From the NCBI GenBank assembly GCA_021780095.1, contig JAJXZK010000253.1, forward strand, positions 1-26,984: a stretch of 26,984 bases of DNA, written 5' to 3'. Within the stretch, counting starts at the first letter, position 1. Each line of letters starts with the position of its first letter. The translations under genes and the position numbers were made by a program. The notes below the pieces were generated by a model. The model did no database searches, was not told the DNA's origin, and was given only the letters and a program-made list of their open reading frames with translations. This DNA is from Acidobacteriota bacterium. GTDB taxonomy: Bacteria > Acidobacteriota > Terriglobia > Terriglobales > Acidobacteriaceae. Below are positions 1-8,492 of this stretch, in pieces.

Positions 1-249
1 CCAGGGATGGCGACCGGGGGGGCCGGGGATGTGCTAACCGGAATTATCGCCGCGCTTCTCGCTCAGCGAGCGCCCGCCTTCGAAGCGGCCCAGCTCGGTG
101 TTTATGTCCATGGCCTCGCCGGGGACGGACATTGCTTTCAGCGAGGCGCGCACGGAGGGCAATCGCGCATTCGCGAACAAGATATGGAACGCGGCAAGGT
201 TCATCTTTATGCAGATGGATCGGGCAAAAGAGGCGGGGATCGCAGTTGA
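1..249 (+). pseudogene. nnrD: NAD(P)H-hydrate dehydratase (YjeF/NnrD), C-terminal fragment
   Basis: Frame 1 from the first base reads as the conserved C-terminal ATP/ADP-binding part of the YjeF/NnrD family, which dehydrates damaged NAD(P)H hydrates. The hallmark [15 protein letters not shown] is present (family form GNPGMATGGTGDVLTG, containing the catalytic Asp), followed by the family's helix and [11 protein letters not shown] at about nt 97-126. After that Asp the frame no longer resembles the family and runs to a stop at 247-249. From about nt 110 the recognisable coding moves to frame 2 as valyl-tRNA synthetase. The gene therefore enters from the left of the window and is broken off at nt ~104-127, missing its last ~30 residues. 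Whether this is a real deletion fusion or an assembly chimera cannot be settled here. The family call is firm; the reading beyond nt 126 is not real protein. Confidence 0.7.
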
Positions 250-1129
250 CCTCCAGCAACTTGGTCAAGGGTTGGCGTCGAATGAGCAGGCGCCGCTGGA
301 AGAACGCTGGATCATTTCTCGATTCAATCAATGTGCGACGGACGTGAACCGGGCGCTGGCGGATTCTCGCTTCGACGATGCAGCAAATCGCATCTACCAG
401 TTTTTTTGGGGAGAATTTTGCGACTGGTATTTGGAAGCTGTAAAAATTCGCCTCGATTTCGGAGAGGCTGCGAATAAGACAGCTACCACGGCGGCCTTGG
501 CTACGCTGCTGGGAGTGTTTGAGGCATCGCTGCGATTGTTGTCGCCATTCATGCCGTTTTTAACCGAAGAAATATGGCAAGCCCTCTACGACGGCAAGCC
601 GTTCCTGCGGTCTATTGCGCTATCGCGGTGCCCGAAAGGACAGGAACACACAGACGACGTGGCTGAGATCGATATGCTCTTAGTACAGGAACTGATCATC
701 ACAGTCCGTGCATTGCGCAAGGACTTGGGTGTCGAGGAAAAGTTAGCAATTCCAATTCGGATTTCCAGATGTCCCGAGCTAAAGAAGCAAGAAGAGTTCG
801 TCAAGCGCCTCGCACGCGTGTCGGATGTGCAAATCGTAGAGTCCTTACCCAATCCGACGAATAAGCGAAGCACAATCAATTTCGATGTCACCATTTTGTA
901 CGAGAAATCACTCGACATTCCCGCTGAGCGAGAACGTTTGACCAAAGAACTGGTCAAATGTGAAAAAGAAATGCAATCGAAACAGTCGCAGTTACATAAT
1001 GAGGGGTTTCTCGCGAAAGCGCCAGCAAAAATCGTCGATGGTCTGCGAACACGTACCAAGGAGCTGACTGTACTGATCGAAAAAACACGCGTCGCATTAG
1101 ATTCGCTCGACGCGGTGGAGAACCGATAA
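98..1129 (+). CDS. valS: Valyl-tRNA synthetase, C-terminal part only
   Basis: This is the 3' third of a class I valyl-tRNA synthetase, which charges tRNA-Val in the cytoplasm. What remains starts at the end of the catalytic core (ASPGTDIAF, nt 113-139), continues into the linker helix [14 protein letters not shown] and the anticodon-binding domain (around the [14 protein letters not shown] stretch), and ends in the charged C-terminal coiled coil typical of ValRS (about residues 265-335). The HIGH and KMSKS signature regions are absent; a full protein is about 900 residues. The in-frame GTG at 98 and ATGs at 104 and 110 are not credible native starts, because the homology is already mid-protein there. 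Upstream of nt ~104 the recognisable coding is NnrD in another frame. The stop at 1127-1129 lies 3 nt before nadC, so the 3' end is in its expected operon place. It is a truncated gene in this assembly. Confidence 0.9.
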   Translation: MFMSMASPGTDIAFSEARTEGNRAFANKIWNAARFIFMQMDRAKEAGIAVDLQQLGQGLASNEQAPLEERWIISRFNQCATDVNRALADSRFDDAANRIYQFFWGEFCDWYLEAVKIRLDFGEAANKTATTAALATLLGVFEASLRLLSPFMPFLTEEIWQALYDGKPFLRSIALSRCPKGQEHTDDVAEIDMLLVQELIITVRALRKDLGVEEKLAIPIRISRCPELKKQEEFVKRLARVSDVQIVESLPNPTNKRSTINFDVTILYEKSLDIPAERERLTKELVKCEKEMQSKQSQLHNEGFLAKAPAKIVDGLRTRTKELTVLIEKTRVALDSLDAVENR

Positions 1130-1132
1130 GCG

Positions 1133-2017
1133 ATGGACTGGAAAACAAAACGGGTCACGGCCATTCTGGAGCAGGCGCTCATTGAAGACCATGCGACGCA
1201 TGATGCCACGACGGAGCTGACGCTCGACCCCAAGCTGTCCGCTTCGGCCGTCGTGGTTGCCAAACAGGATTGCATCCTGGCTGGCTCGGAAGCGATTTTG
1301 CGAGTGCTGGAGATCTTCAGGAAACTCGATCAGGCCTCGACACAGCGCTTTGAGGTGGTGCATCACCCGGAGATGTTCGACGGCGTGCGGGTGCGGAAAG
1401 GGCAGGCGATCGCTGTGATTCGCGGCAACGCTCGGACCATTCTTGCCTGCGAGCGGGTGACGCTGAACCTGCTGCAGCGAATGTGCGGCATTGCCACCGA
1501 AACGCGCAGGTATGTGGATGCGGTGGCGGGCACTGGAGTGGTGATTCTGGATACTCGTAAGACGGCGCCGGGGCTACGCCTGCTGGATAAGTATGCCGTA
1601 AGTTGTGGAGGCGGACAGAATCATCGCATGGATCTTGCCGATGGCGTGCTGATTAAGAACAACCACATTTCTCTGGGTGGCGGGGTGGCCAAGGTGCTGG
1701 CGCTGGCGATGCAACGGCGGCCTCCTGGGCAGAAAATCCAAATTGAAGTGCGCTCGCTATCCGAACTCGATGAAGCGATCGCGGGCGGTGCCGACTCATT
1801 GCTGCTGGATAATATGACGCCTGCGGAAACCACGCGGGCCGTTGTCGTTGCCCGCAAACATGTGCCCGACATTCCCATCGAAGTCTCTGGCGGCATCACT
1901 CTGGAAACGGTTCGGAAATACGCACAAACCGGGGTGACCTACATTTCTGTTGGCGCACTCACCCATTCCGTTATGGCCATCGATCTGAGTATGAAGATCA
2001 CTGCGGAAATCTTCTAG
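1133..2017 (+). CDS. nadC: Nicotinate-nucleotide pyrophosphorylase (quinolinate phosphoribosyltransferase)
   Basis: It converts quinolinate and PRPP to nicotinate mononucleotide, CO2 and PPi, the entry step of de novo NAD synthesis, in the cytoplasm. The 294-residue length is normal for the family. The N-terminal open-faced sandwich domain (about 1-115) contains the NLLQRMCGIAT helix. The barrel domain carries DTRKTAPGLR (from residue 140), the YAVSCGGGQNHRMDLADGVL stretch and LIKNNHI, all PRPP/quinolinate-binding signatures. The later DSLLLDNM and IEVSGGI strands complete the barrel. The ATG lies 3 nt after the valS stop and a GGAG sits about 12 nt upstream inside valS, so expression is probably coupled. 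birA follows after 11 nt. Nothing looks damaged. Confidence 0.96.
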   Translation: MDWKTKRVTAILEQALIEDHATHDATTELTLDPKLSASAVVVAKQDCILAGSEAILRVLEIFRKLDQASTQRFEVVHHPEMFDGVRVRKGQAIAVIRGNARTILACERVTLNLLQRMCGIATETRRYVDAVAGTGVVILDTRKTAPGLRLLDKYAVSCGGGQNHRMDLADGVLIKNNHISLGGGVAKVLALAMQRRPPGQKIQIEVRSLSELDEAIAGGADSLLLDNMTPAETTRAVVVARKHVPDIPIEVSGGITLETVRKYAQTGVTYISVGALTHSVMAIDLSMKITAEIF

Positions 2018-2028
2018 ACACCGATCGT

Positions 2029-2838
2029 ATGGGAGAGAGGCTCGATCTCGACGTATTGCAGGATGTCCTTTCTGGGACAATGTTTCAGGGCAAGCTGCAT
2101 CTGTTTCATTCGATCGAATCGACCAACACCCACGCGATGCAGCAAGCCGCGAAGGGCGCACCGCACGGCTCCGTTTATATCGCGGAGGAGCAGACCGCCG
2201 GCAGAGGACGCGGCAATCACGAGTGGCACTCCGAACCCTATACAGGGATTTACGTCAGTATTTTGCTGCGGCCGCAATTGGCGGCAGCCGATGGACTGTG
2301 GCTTTCGCTGGCGACCGGGCTGGCCGTGCAGTGCGCGATCGACAATGTAACCGGATTAGTTACAGATATTCGCTGGCCGAACGATTTGTTGTTCAGGGGA
2401 CGAAAAGTCGGTGGGATTCTGATGGAAATGAATGCCGCAGCCTCCCGCATCCGCTACGCCGTCATCGGAATCGGCCTCAACGTGAACCAAGGGCGGTTTC
2501 CGGCCGAACTGAGCAGAGAGGCAACCTCGCTGCATCTCGAAACCGATCGAGGGATTGCGCGGGAATACCTGCTGGTTGAGATGTTGCAATGTTTGCTGAA
2601 AGAAATCGATGCCCTGATCCAGCCGGAGAGTTTTGCCGCGGCCTGCGTGGGAATCCTGGGGCGCCTGGAAACGAAGTCAACGTGGATTCGGGGGAAGCAT
2701 GTGTTTGTCGATGAGGCCGGGGGGTACACTGGCGTCACTGCAGGCCTGGATGAAAAGGGATTTCTCCGCGTGCAGACCGATGATGGGGTTCGCAGGGTTT
2801 TATCAGGAGGAGTTCGGGATCGATTGGCGAAAGGTTGA
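2029..2838 (+). CDS. birA: Biotin-[acetyl-CoA carboxylase] ligase, monofunctional
   Basis: It activates biotin to biotinyl-5'-AMP and attaches it to the acceptor lysine of biotin carboxyl carrier protein. The 269-residue protein starts directly at the catalytic domain (IESTNTHAM near residues 26-34). It therefore lacks the N-terminal winged helix of E. coli BirA and should not repress biotin genes. The biotinyl-AMP loop GRGRG is at residues 58-62, followed by the HEWHS strand. RWPNDLL and the catalytic-type lysine in KVGGIL (K126) are present, and VIGIGLNVN follows. The C-terminal SH3-like domain is about residues 220-265. The start at 2029 matches the family's N-terminal extent; no strong ribosome site is visible, consistent with coupling to nadC 11 nt upstream. 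The stop is 6 nt before coaX. Confidence 0.95.
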   Translation: MGERLDLDVLQDVLSGTMFQGKLHLFHSIESTNTHAMQQAAKGAPHGSVYIAEEQTAGRGRGNHEWHSEPYTGIYVSILLRPQLAAADGLWLSLATGLAVQCAIDNVTGLVTDIRWPNDLLFRGRKVGGILMEMNAAASRIRYAVIGIGLNVNQGRFPAELSREATSLHLETDRGIAREYLLVEMLQCLLKEIDALIQPESFAAACVGILGRLETKSTWIRGKHVFVDEAGGYTGVTAGLDEKGFLRVQTDDGVRRVLSGGVRDRLAKG

Positions 2839-2844
2839 AGAACC

Positions 2845-3669
2845 ATGCTTTTAGTGCTGAACGTCAACAATACAAATACCGTGATCGCAATCTATCCCGT
2901 GATCGGGGAGCGCATCGGCGAATTGCGCGCGACGTGGAGGATCAGCACGCGGCAAGCGCAGACTGCGGACGAATACGGCATCTTGATTCGCAACCTGATG
3001 CAAACCGAAGGCGTGGATAGCAAGGAAATTAGCGGTATTGTCATCGCGTCGGTGGTCCCCCCCATTGATTGGATTTTGCGCCAATTTTCGGAACGATATT
3101 TCAACCACAATCCCTTATTCATTGAGCCTGGAGTCAAAACCGGGCTTCCCATTTTGACCGACAATCCGGGCGAAGTGGGTGCGGATCGCGTCGCCAATTG
3201 CGTGGGGGCTTTTCAACAATACGGAGGGCCCTGCATCGTGGTGGATTTTGGGACCGCGACAAATTTCGACGTTGTTTCTAAGCAGGGAGAATTTCTTGGG
3301 GGCGCCATTGCTCCCGGAGTGAATGTTGCAGCGGAAGCGCTGTTTGCAAGGGCCGCCCGCCTACCGCGCGTGGAGATCAAACGGCCACCAAAGGTAATTG
3401 GCACCAACACGGTGGATAATCTGCAGATCGGATTGTTTTACGGTCACATTGGACTGGTGGACGGCATCCTGGCCCGGATGATCGCGGAGCTTGGGCCCGA
3501 AACGAAATGTGTTGCCACGGGCGGCCTAGCGCGATTGATTGCCGGGGAGTCGAAATTCATCTCCGAGGTGAACGACACGCTGACGTTGGAAGGATTGCGG
3601 ATTATTTACCAGCGTAATCTAGTTGCCGGCGGTCGGTTGCGAAAAGGCAACAGCACGCGAAAGGCTTGA
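2845..3669 (+). CDS. coaX: Type III pantothenate kinase
   Basis: It phosphorylates pantothenate, the first step of coenzyme A synthesis, and belongs to the ASKHA-fold CoaX family. The 274-residue length is normal. Visible motifs are the N-terminal phosphate loop NVNNTNT (residues 6-12), GADR at 112-115 with the conserved catalytic-type Asp114, VVDFGTATNFD around residue 134, the GGAIAPG loop, and a C-terminal ATGGLA segment. The family's first Asp, in its usual DxGNT motif, is Asn6 here (codon AAC at 2860-2862), and the Gly is Asn8. birA just upstream and nadC before it make this a cofactor-biosynthesis operon. It is probably functional given the otherwise intact motifs, but the Asn6 is worth checking. 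Confidence 0.93.
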   Translation: MLLVLNVNNTNTVIAIYPVIGERIGELRATWRISTRQAQTADEYGILIRNLMQTEGVDSKEISGIVIASVVPPIDWILRQFSERYFNHNPLFIEPGVKTGLPILTDNPGEVGADRVANCVGAFQQYGGPCIVVDFGTATNFDVVSKQGEFLGGAIAPGVNVAAEALFARAARLPRVEIKRPPKVIGTNTVDNLQIGLFYGHIGLVDGILARMIAELGPETKCVATGGLARLIAGESKFISEVNDTLTLEGLRIIYQRNLVAGGRLRKGNSTRKA

Positions 3670-3678
3670 TCGACGCCC

Positions 3679-4389
3679 TTGCAGAACTATTTCAACTACT
3701 ACACGGAGATTGAGGAGCATTTTCAGCGGAGGCGTGGAACGCTGCTCATGCTGTCGACGTTGGATTGGTCCCTGATTGCCATGTGGCAGGAGGCGGGATT
3801 CCCGCTCGAAGCCGTTCTTGCAGGGATCGACGCGACGTTTGAAAAATATGCAGCCCGCCAGGCGAAGGGGCGTGTTCGGCGAATCAACGGGCTGGCTTAT
3901 TGCGCGCAAGAAGTCCTTCGTGCCGTTGAAGACATGCACGAAGCTGCAACTGGCGCGCTTCGCAAGCAGCCATCGACACCCGAAGAAAGTGGTTTCGAGG
4001 CTTCGCGCATTGCGGCGTTTGTGCGGGCGAACGCGAAGGCTGTGCGGGAATGTGCAACTCCTGAAAAAGCCGCAGATACTTACGCGGAAATTTCTCATCG
4101 CCTGGAGGCGGTTGCCGCGTCTTTGGAGAGCCAGGCCGCAGTCTCAACGGAAGCGTTGGAGCAGCATTTGCTGGTGCTGGAAGACCAGTTGTTCTCCACG
4201 TTACAGGCATTCACGCCTGCGGAGAATTTGCTCGGGTTGCGTGAGAAGTCCAGCAGAGAGTTGGCGCCGTACCGCAGTCGAGTGCAGACCGTGCAAATTC
4301 GGCAGATTGAACAGCAATTTCTGCGGCGCTGTTTGTTCGAGCAGAACCATCTTCCCCGCCTAAGCCTTTTCTATATGCGCCACACATGA
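3679..4389 (+). CDS. Conserved protein of unknown function between coaX and rlmD
   Basis: I do not recognise a named family. The 236-residue protein begins with an aromatic and acidic segment (NYFNYYTEIEEHFQRRRG, residues 3-20), then LSTLDWSLIAMWQEAGFPLEAVL (split as a helix-turn-helix-like pair of helices), then an Arg/Lys-rich stretch. The rest is predicted mainly alpha-helical and Glu/Ala-rich with possible coiled coil (about 110-215). From memory the N-terminal block resembles an uncharacterised conserved segment in Acidobacteriota and related phyla, but I cannot verify this. There is no signal peptide or membrane segment, so it is likely cytoplasmic. The start is a TTG at 3679, 9 nt after coaX, with a GAAAGG about 14 nt upstream; a later ATG at 3748 would remove the conserved block. 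Its stop overlaps the rlmD start by 4 nt (ATGA), implying coupling to an RNA methyltransferase. Confidence 0.8.
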   Translation: MQNYFNYYTEIEEHFQRRRGTLLMLSTLDWSLIAMWQEAGFPLEAVLAGIDATFEKYAARQAKGRVRRINGLAYCAQEVLRAVEDMHEAATGALRKQPSTPEESGFEASRIAAFVRANAKAVRECATPEKAADTYAEISHRLEAVAASLESQAAVSTEALEQHLLVLEDQLFSTLQAFTPAENLLGLREKSSRELAPYRSRVQTVQIRQIEQQFLRRCLFEQNHLPRLSLFYMRHT

Positions 4390-5693
4390 AGCTGACGATT
4401 GAAAAAGTAATTTACGGCGGTCAGGGCCTGGCACGATTGCCCGCGGACGACGCGGCGCACAGTGGCCTCAGCGTTTTTGTGCCGTTTACGCTGCCTGGGG
4501 AAATCGTGGAAGCGGAGATCACACAGGAGCACCGAGGATATTCCGTAGCCGACGCGCAGAAGATTGTGGATGCGTCGGAATTCCGCGTGACGCCCCCGTG
4601 CCCGTGGTTCGCAACTTGCGGCGGATGCCACCTGCAGCATGGCGCGTATTTCTACCAGTTGGAACTAAAGCGGGAGATGCTGCGGGAAAGTCTCACGCGA
4701 GCGGGAGTGCGTGATCTACCGGAAGTTTCCCTGCTGGTCGCCGAGCCATTGCGATACCGCAATCGGGTTCGCCTTCAGATGCAGACGCGGCCGGAATTTT
4801 CCATTGGATATCGGCAGGCGAAGTCGCATCGCATGACCGCCGTTGAGGGATGCCCTATCGCGGCACCGTTATTGGAGCAGTGTATCGGTGTCGTGCGGAC
4901 GCTTGGGGCGGACGGAGTGGTTCCTGTGGATGCGCAGGAGATTGAGATGTTCACGAACCACGATCAGTCCGAGCTTTTCGTCACGATCTGGGCGCGCCCT
5001 CACTCCGGCAAACGCGAAAAGGCCCATCAAGTGTTTTTCGAGAGCATGCAGCGACAAATGCCACAGCTGGTGGGCGCGCAGATGCTCGTGACGGATCAAG
5101 GGAAAGTTCGTTCGCCGAGAGCGCCGCTGCAATGGGGACGCCAGAGCGTGAATTACCGAGTGGCCGGCCGCGATTATACGGTGAGCGCGGGATCGTTTTT
5201 CCAGGTGAATTGCACGCTGCTCGACAAGTTTGTCGCTGCGGTTATGGGAGACGAGAGCGGTGTGCTCGCATGGGATCTGTACGCCGGGGTGGGGTTGTTT
5301 TCCGTTGCGTTGGCGGAGCGATTTCAGCGCGTGATCGCGGTGGAATCCAGCGCAGCCGCTTGCAATGACCTGCGACACAACCTGCGGGGCAGCCGGGCGG
5401 AATGCGTGCAGGCGTCGACGGTGAACTTTCTTCGTCAGGCAATCGCACGCAAACAAGATGCACCCGACCTGATTCTGCTCGATCCTCCCCGGGCCGGCGC
5501 GGGCGTCGAGGCTGCGAAAATGCTAGCAGACGTGGGGCCAGGACGGATCGCTTATGTCTCCTGTGACCCGGCGACCTTGGGCCGCGATCTAGCGGCATTG
5601 ATACAATCCGGCTACCGCCTCCTTGGCCTGCAACTGGTCGATATGTTTCCGCAAACGTACCACATGGAAACCATCGCGGTGCTTCAGCGCTGA
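4386..5693 (+). CDS. rlmD: RlmD/TrmA-type RNA (uracil-5-)-methyltransferase with TRAM domain and Fe-S cluster
   Basis: This is a SAM-dependent enzyme that makes 5-methyluridine in RNA, most likely 23S rRNA. The 435-residue protein has an N-terminal TRAM-like RNA-binding domain (1-65) and four cysteines placed as in the RumA iron-sulfur site: C72, C78 and C81 in the CPWFATCGGC motif, and C156 in VEGCP. The catalytic domain has SAGSFFQVN, the SAM-binding DLYAGVGLFSVALA, the LLDPPRAGAG motif, the nucleophile C393 in YVSCDPATL, and the C-terminal general-base Glu428 in HMETIA. The ATG overlaps the preceding gene's stop (ATGA). The exact target uridine cannot be read from sequence; the RlmCD and TrmA subfamilies are the alternatives. 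comEC follows after 16 nt. Confidence 0.9.
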   Translation: MKLTIEKVIYGGQGLARLPADDAAHSGLSVFVPFTLPGEIVEAEITQEHRGYSVADAQKIVDASEFRVTPPCPWFATCGGCHLQHGAYFYQLELKREMLRESLTRAGVRDLPEVSLLVAEPLRYRNRVRLQMQTRPEFSIGYRQAKSHRMTAVEGCPIAAPLLEQCIGVVRTLGADGVVPVDAQEIEMFTNHDQSELFVTIWARPHSGKREKAHQVFFESMQRQMPQLVGAQMLVTDQGKVRSPRAPLQWGRQSVNYRVAGRDYTVSAGSFFQVNCTLLDKFVAAVMGDESGVLAWDLYAGVGLFSVALAERFQRVIAVESSAAACNDLRHNLRGSRAECVQASTVNFLRQAIARKQDAPDLILLDPPRAGAGVEAAKMLADVGPGRIAYVSCDPATLGRDLAALIQSGYRLLGLQLVDMFPQTYHMETIAVLQR

Positions 5694-5709
5694 GTTCGCG
5701 AGAATCAAC

Positions 5710-8445
5710 ATGGTTCCAGGCACAACCCTTCCGGAGACGATGCGGTCCGCACGAAGGTTGAGCGGGTACAAACCTGCGCCTCTGCGTGCGACGCGCTATC
5801 GACTGAGAAAAGAACGCTTGTCGTTCGGCAGCGCGCCCATGCTGCTGGCAGCTGGCGGATTTTCGCTCGGCATTATTGATGCGCGCTGGGTCTGGCATCC
5901 TCCACTTCTCAGTTTGGTGAGCGCAGTATTGGCCGCTGGATTGGCGTTGCTGGCGGGGCGGATCGCGGCGCGCACACTGTGGCTGCCGTTGCTCTTGCTG
6001 TGGTTCTCCGCGGGACAATTCTGCGCGTTGGTGGCTCCCGCGCCTCCGACCTCTCCTGCGCTTGTGCAGCTTGCCGACGGCCTGGAGCGCAATGTCATAG
6101 GAACAGTCATTGCGATTCACTCGTCGCGGGTACAGACCCGACTGGATCCGTTTGGAAGGCCGGCACAAACAGAACAGACACAGCAGATTGACTTGTCGCT
6201 GAACTATGTGGAGGGCTTCAATGCCGATCGCGATTGGCAAACGGCGGTCACAGGCGGTCTGCGGCTCAATCTGTACGCCAAGCTGGGAGAGAGCCTGCCA
6301 CAACTTCGCTGTGGCGAGCGGCTCAATGTTGAGCTGCGCTTTCATCGGCCCGAATATTTTCTCGATCCAGGTGCGTGGAACTATCCTGCCTATCTTGCCC
6401 AGCATGGCATTGCGGTTCTGGGGAGTGCGGATGCCAGCGCCGTTCATGTGTCGTCTACCCACAGCCGTCCATCGCTCGGTTGTCTGGCGACAGCGGCGCA
6501 GACATGGGCAGGGATGCGGCTGGATCAGATCGCTACGATCAGCGCCTCCTACCGCTGGCTGCCGCAATGGATGCGCCTGAATTCACTGGACAGCAGCGTG
6601 CTGAGTGCCATGTTGTTCGGCGATCGAACGCGTCTGCAGCATTCCATGCGAAGCGCTTTCGAACGCACCGGATCCTTTCACCTGCTGGTTGTATCTGGAC
6701 TGCACATCACCATTGTGATTGGGCTGATTTTCTGGCTGGCACGCAAACTGCGGATGGGCCAGTTGTCCGCGACGCTGCTGGCGATCTCACTGGCGTTGCC
6801 CTACGCCTTTCTGACAGGCTTTGCGCCGCCGGTGCAGCGGGCCCTGTGGCTGAGTGCGGTCTATCTCGTCAGTCGCGTTTTGTACCGCGAACGTGCAGCT
6901 CTGAACGCGATTGGGATTGCTTGGATCGGTGTGTTGGTACACAATCCATCAGCGCTATTTGATGCCAGCTTTCAGATGACGTTCCTCGCGGTGCTGGCCA
7001 TTGCAGGCGTGGCCATGCCGTTGATCGAGGCCACCCTTGCGCCATATCTACGCGGTGTTCGCCTGCCGCGTCAGCTGCGACTGGATCCATTTCTGCCGCC
7101 GAAGGTGGCTCAAATGCGGGTGCTTTTGCGCATGTACGTCGAACGATTGCAATACATCGTTGGTCCGCGTTGGGGTTGGAGATTGCCATTTGGAATTGTT
7201 CGCTGGGGACTTCGATTCACGGAGGCGATGATCGTTGCCTTGGTGGTGGAACTGGCGATGGTACTGCCGATGGCCGTCTACTTCCATCGAATCACCGTGG
7301 TGGCATTACCGGCGAATTTGTTCGGCCTACCATTGCTGGCGTTTATGCTGCCGCTGGCATTGATGACATTCTTGCTGGGCTGCATTCATCCGGCGCTTGC
7401 GCTGCCCAGCGAAGCAGTCACGGCGCTTCTGCTTCACGCAATCTCTTGGCTGATCCATTTGTTTGGCAATCTGGCGGCCTCTTCTTTGCGAACTCCCAAT
7501 CCACCGACGTGGTCGCTGATCTGCTTCGCCGTCGCATGGATCACGGCCCTGTGGCTGGTTCGTCTCTCCCGTAGATGGAAGATGGCTGGCTTGGCGGCGA
7601 TTTTTGTTGGCTCTCTGCTGGTGCTGTGGCCGGTCGCGATTAGCCGTCATCGTGGGGCGATGGAGGTGACAGCGATCGACGTGGGCCAGGGAGATTCTCT
7701 GCTGGTTGTTACGCCGGACGGTCATACGTTGCTGGTGGATGCGGGGGGGCCGGTGGGGGGACCGCGCACGGACGATCCTCAATTCGATATTGGCGAGGAA
7801 GTGGTCTCGCAGTATTTATGGTCACGCCATATTCGCCATCTGGACGCGGTTGCGCTGACCCACGCGCACAGTGATCATATGGGCGGCATGCCAGCCATCC
7901 TGATAAATTTCCGTCCTAAGGTACTGTGGGTGGGCAACAATCCTATGATTCCTGACTACGAATCGTTACTCGCGCTGGCTGCGCAAGAGAAAATTCCAGT
8001 CCAACGGATGAGCGCGGGGGAGCGCTTTATGTTTGGCGGGATTCATGTGCGCATTCTTGCGCCGGCCGCAGGCTATCATCCGGAAGCGCGTGCGACGAAC
8101 GACGATTCCCTTGTGATGCGGATTCGATACGAGAAGACGGCCGCGCTGTTGGAAGGTGATGCGGAAGCGCCAGTTGAGGAACAGATGGTTGCCACGGAAC
8201 CGCTGGCAGCGGGACTGCTGAAGGTGGGCCATCATGGCAGCAATACCTCGACGACTCCATCCTTTCTAGCTGCGGTTCATCCTCAGTTCGCGGTGATATC
8301 CGCCGGCCGCCACAATCCATTTGGCCACCCGCGCGTCTCGGTGCTCGATGAGCTGGGGTCTGCGCACGTGCGCGTCTATCGGACAGATACGCTCGGGCTC
8401 AGCGGCTTCTTATTGAATGGGACCACAATCCAGCCGATGCGATAG
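5710..8445 (+). CDS. comEC: ComEC/Rec2 family DNA-uptake channel
   Basis: This inner-membrane protein carries transforming single-stranded DNA across the cytoplasmic membrane. The open frame runs upstream to 5623, inside rlmD. The ATG at 5710 (911 residues) or the one at 5740 are better starts, because they avoid a 71-nt overlap and precede the first membrane helices. The order is: N-terminal hydrophobic helices with a DUF4131-like periplasmic domain (about 1-260), the competence domain with FHLLVVSGLHITIVIG (about 323-338) and many membrane helices to about 640, then a metallo-beta-lactamase-like domain. That domain has the AIDVGQGDSLLV strand (about 654), HAHSDH at 718-723, LLEGDAE and GHHGS (H841-H842). 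The motifs look intact, so a nuclease-like soluble domain is plausible. Other competence genes are not in this window, so natural transformation is only a possibility. Confidence 0.93.
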   Translation: MVPGTTLPETMRSARRLSGYKPAPLRATRYRLRKERLSFGSAPMLLAAGGFSLGIIDARWVWHPPLLSLVSAVLAAGLALLAGRIAARTLWLPLLLLWFSAGQFCALVAPAPPTSPALVQLADGLERNVIGTVIAIHSSRVQTRLDPFGRPAQTEQTQQIDLSLNYVEGFNADRDWQTAVTGGLRLNLYAKLGESLPQLRCGERLNVELRFHRPEYFLDPGAWNYPAYLAQHGIAVLGSADASAVHVSSTHSRPSLGCLATAAQTWAGMRLDQIATISASYRWLPQWMRLNSLDSSVLSAMLFGDRTRLQHSMRSAFERTGSFHLLVVSGLHITIVIGLIFWLARKLRMGQLSATLLAISLALPYAFLTGFAPPVQRALWLSAVYLVSRVLYRERAALNAIGIAWIGVLVHNPSALFDASFQMTFLAVLAIAGVAMPLIEATLAPYLRGVRLPRQLRLDPFLPPKVAQMRVLLRMYVERLQYIVGPRWGWRLPFGIVRWGLRFTEAMIVALVVELAMVLPMAVYFHRITVVALPANLFGLPLLAFMLPLALMTFLLGCIHPALALPSEAVTALLLHAISWLIHLFGNLAASSLRTPNPPTWSLICFAVAWITALWLVRLSRRWKMAGLAAIFVGSLLVLWPVAISRHRGAMEVTAIDVGQGDSLLVVTPDGHTLLVDAGGPVGGPRTDDPQFDIGEEVVSQYLWSRHIRHLDAVALTHAHSDHMGGMPAILINFRPKVLWVGNNPMIPDYESLLALAAQEKIPVQRMSAGERFMFGGIHVRILAPAAGYHPEARATNDDSLVMRIRYEKTAALLEGDAEAPVEEQMVATEPLAAGLLKVGHHGSNTSTTPSFLAAVHPQFAVISAGRHNPFGHPRVSVLDELGSAHVRVYRTDTLGLSGFLLNGTTIQPMR

Positions 8446-8492
8446 GCAATCAGCCGGTTCGCGATGTTTGTCTGTGCGGCATTGCGGTGGCG

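Noticed and set aside
4371..4640. Small minus-strand open frames opposite the rlmD 5' end
   Set aside because: They have no motifs and no ribosome sites, and the overlap with strong rlmD coding explains them as shadows.
5623..5709. N-terminal extension of comEC overlapping rlmD
   Set aside because: The 29 extra residues (Cys/Arg/Trp-rich) come from the rlmD 3' end in another frame; ATG at 5710 is a more credible start.
5242..6567. 441-codon open frame on the minus strand opposite rlmD and comEC
   Set aside because: It is Arg/Pro/Gln-rich with no recognisable domain and lies entirely opposite two well-supported genes; it is a GC-driven antisense shadow.
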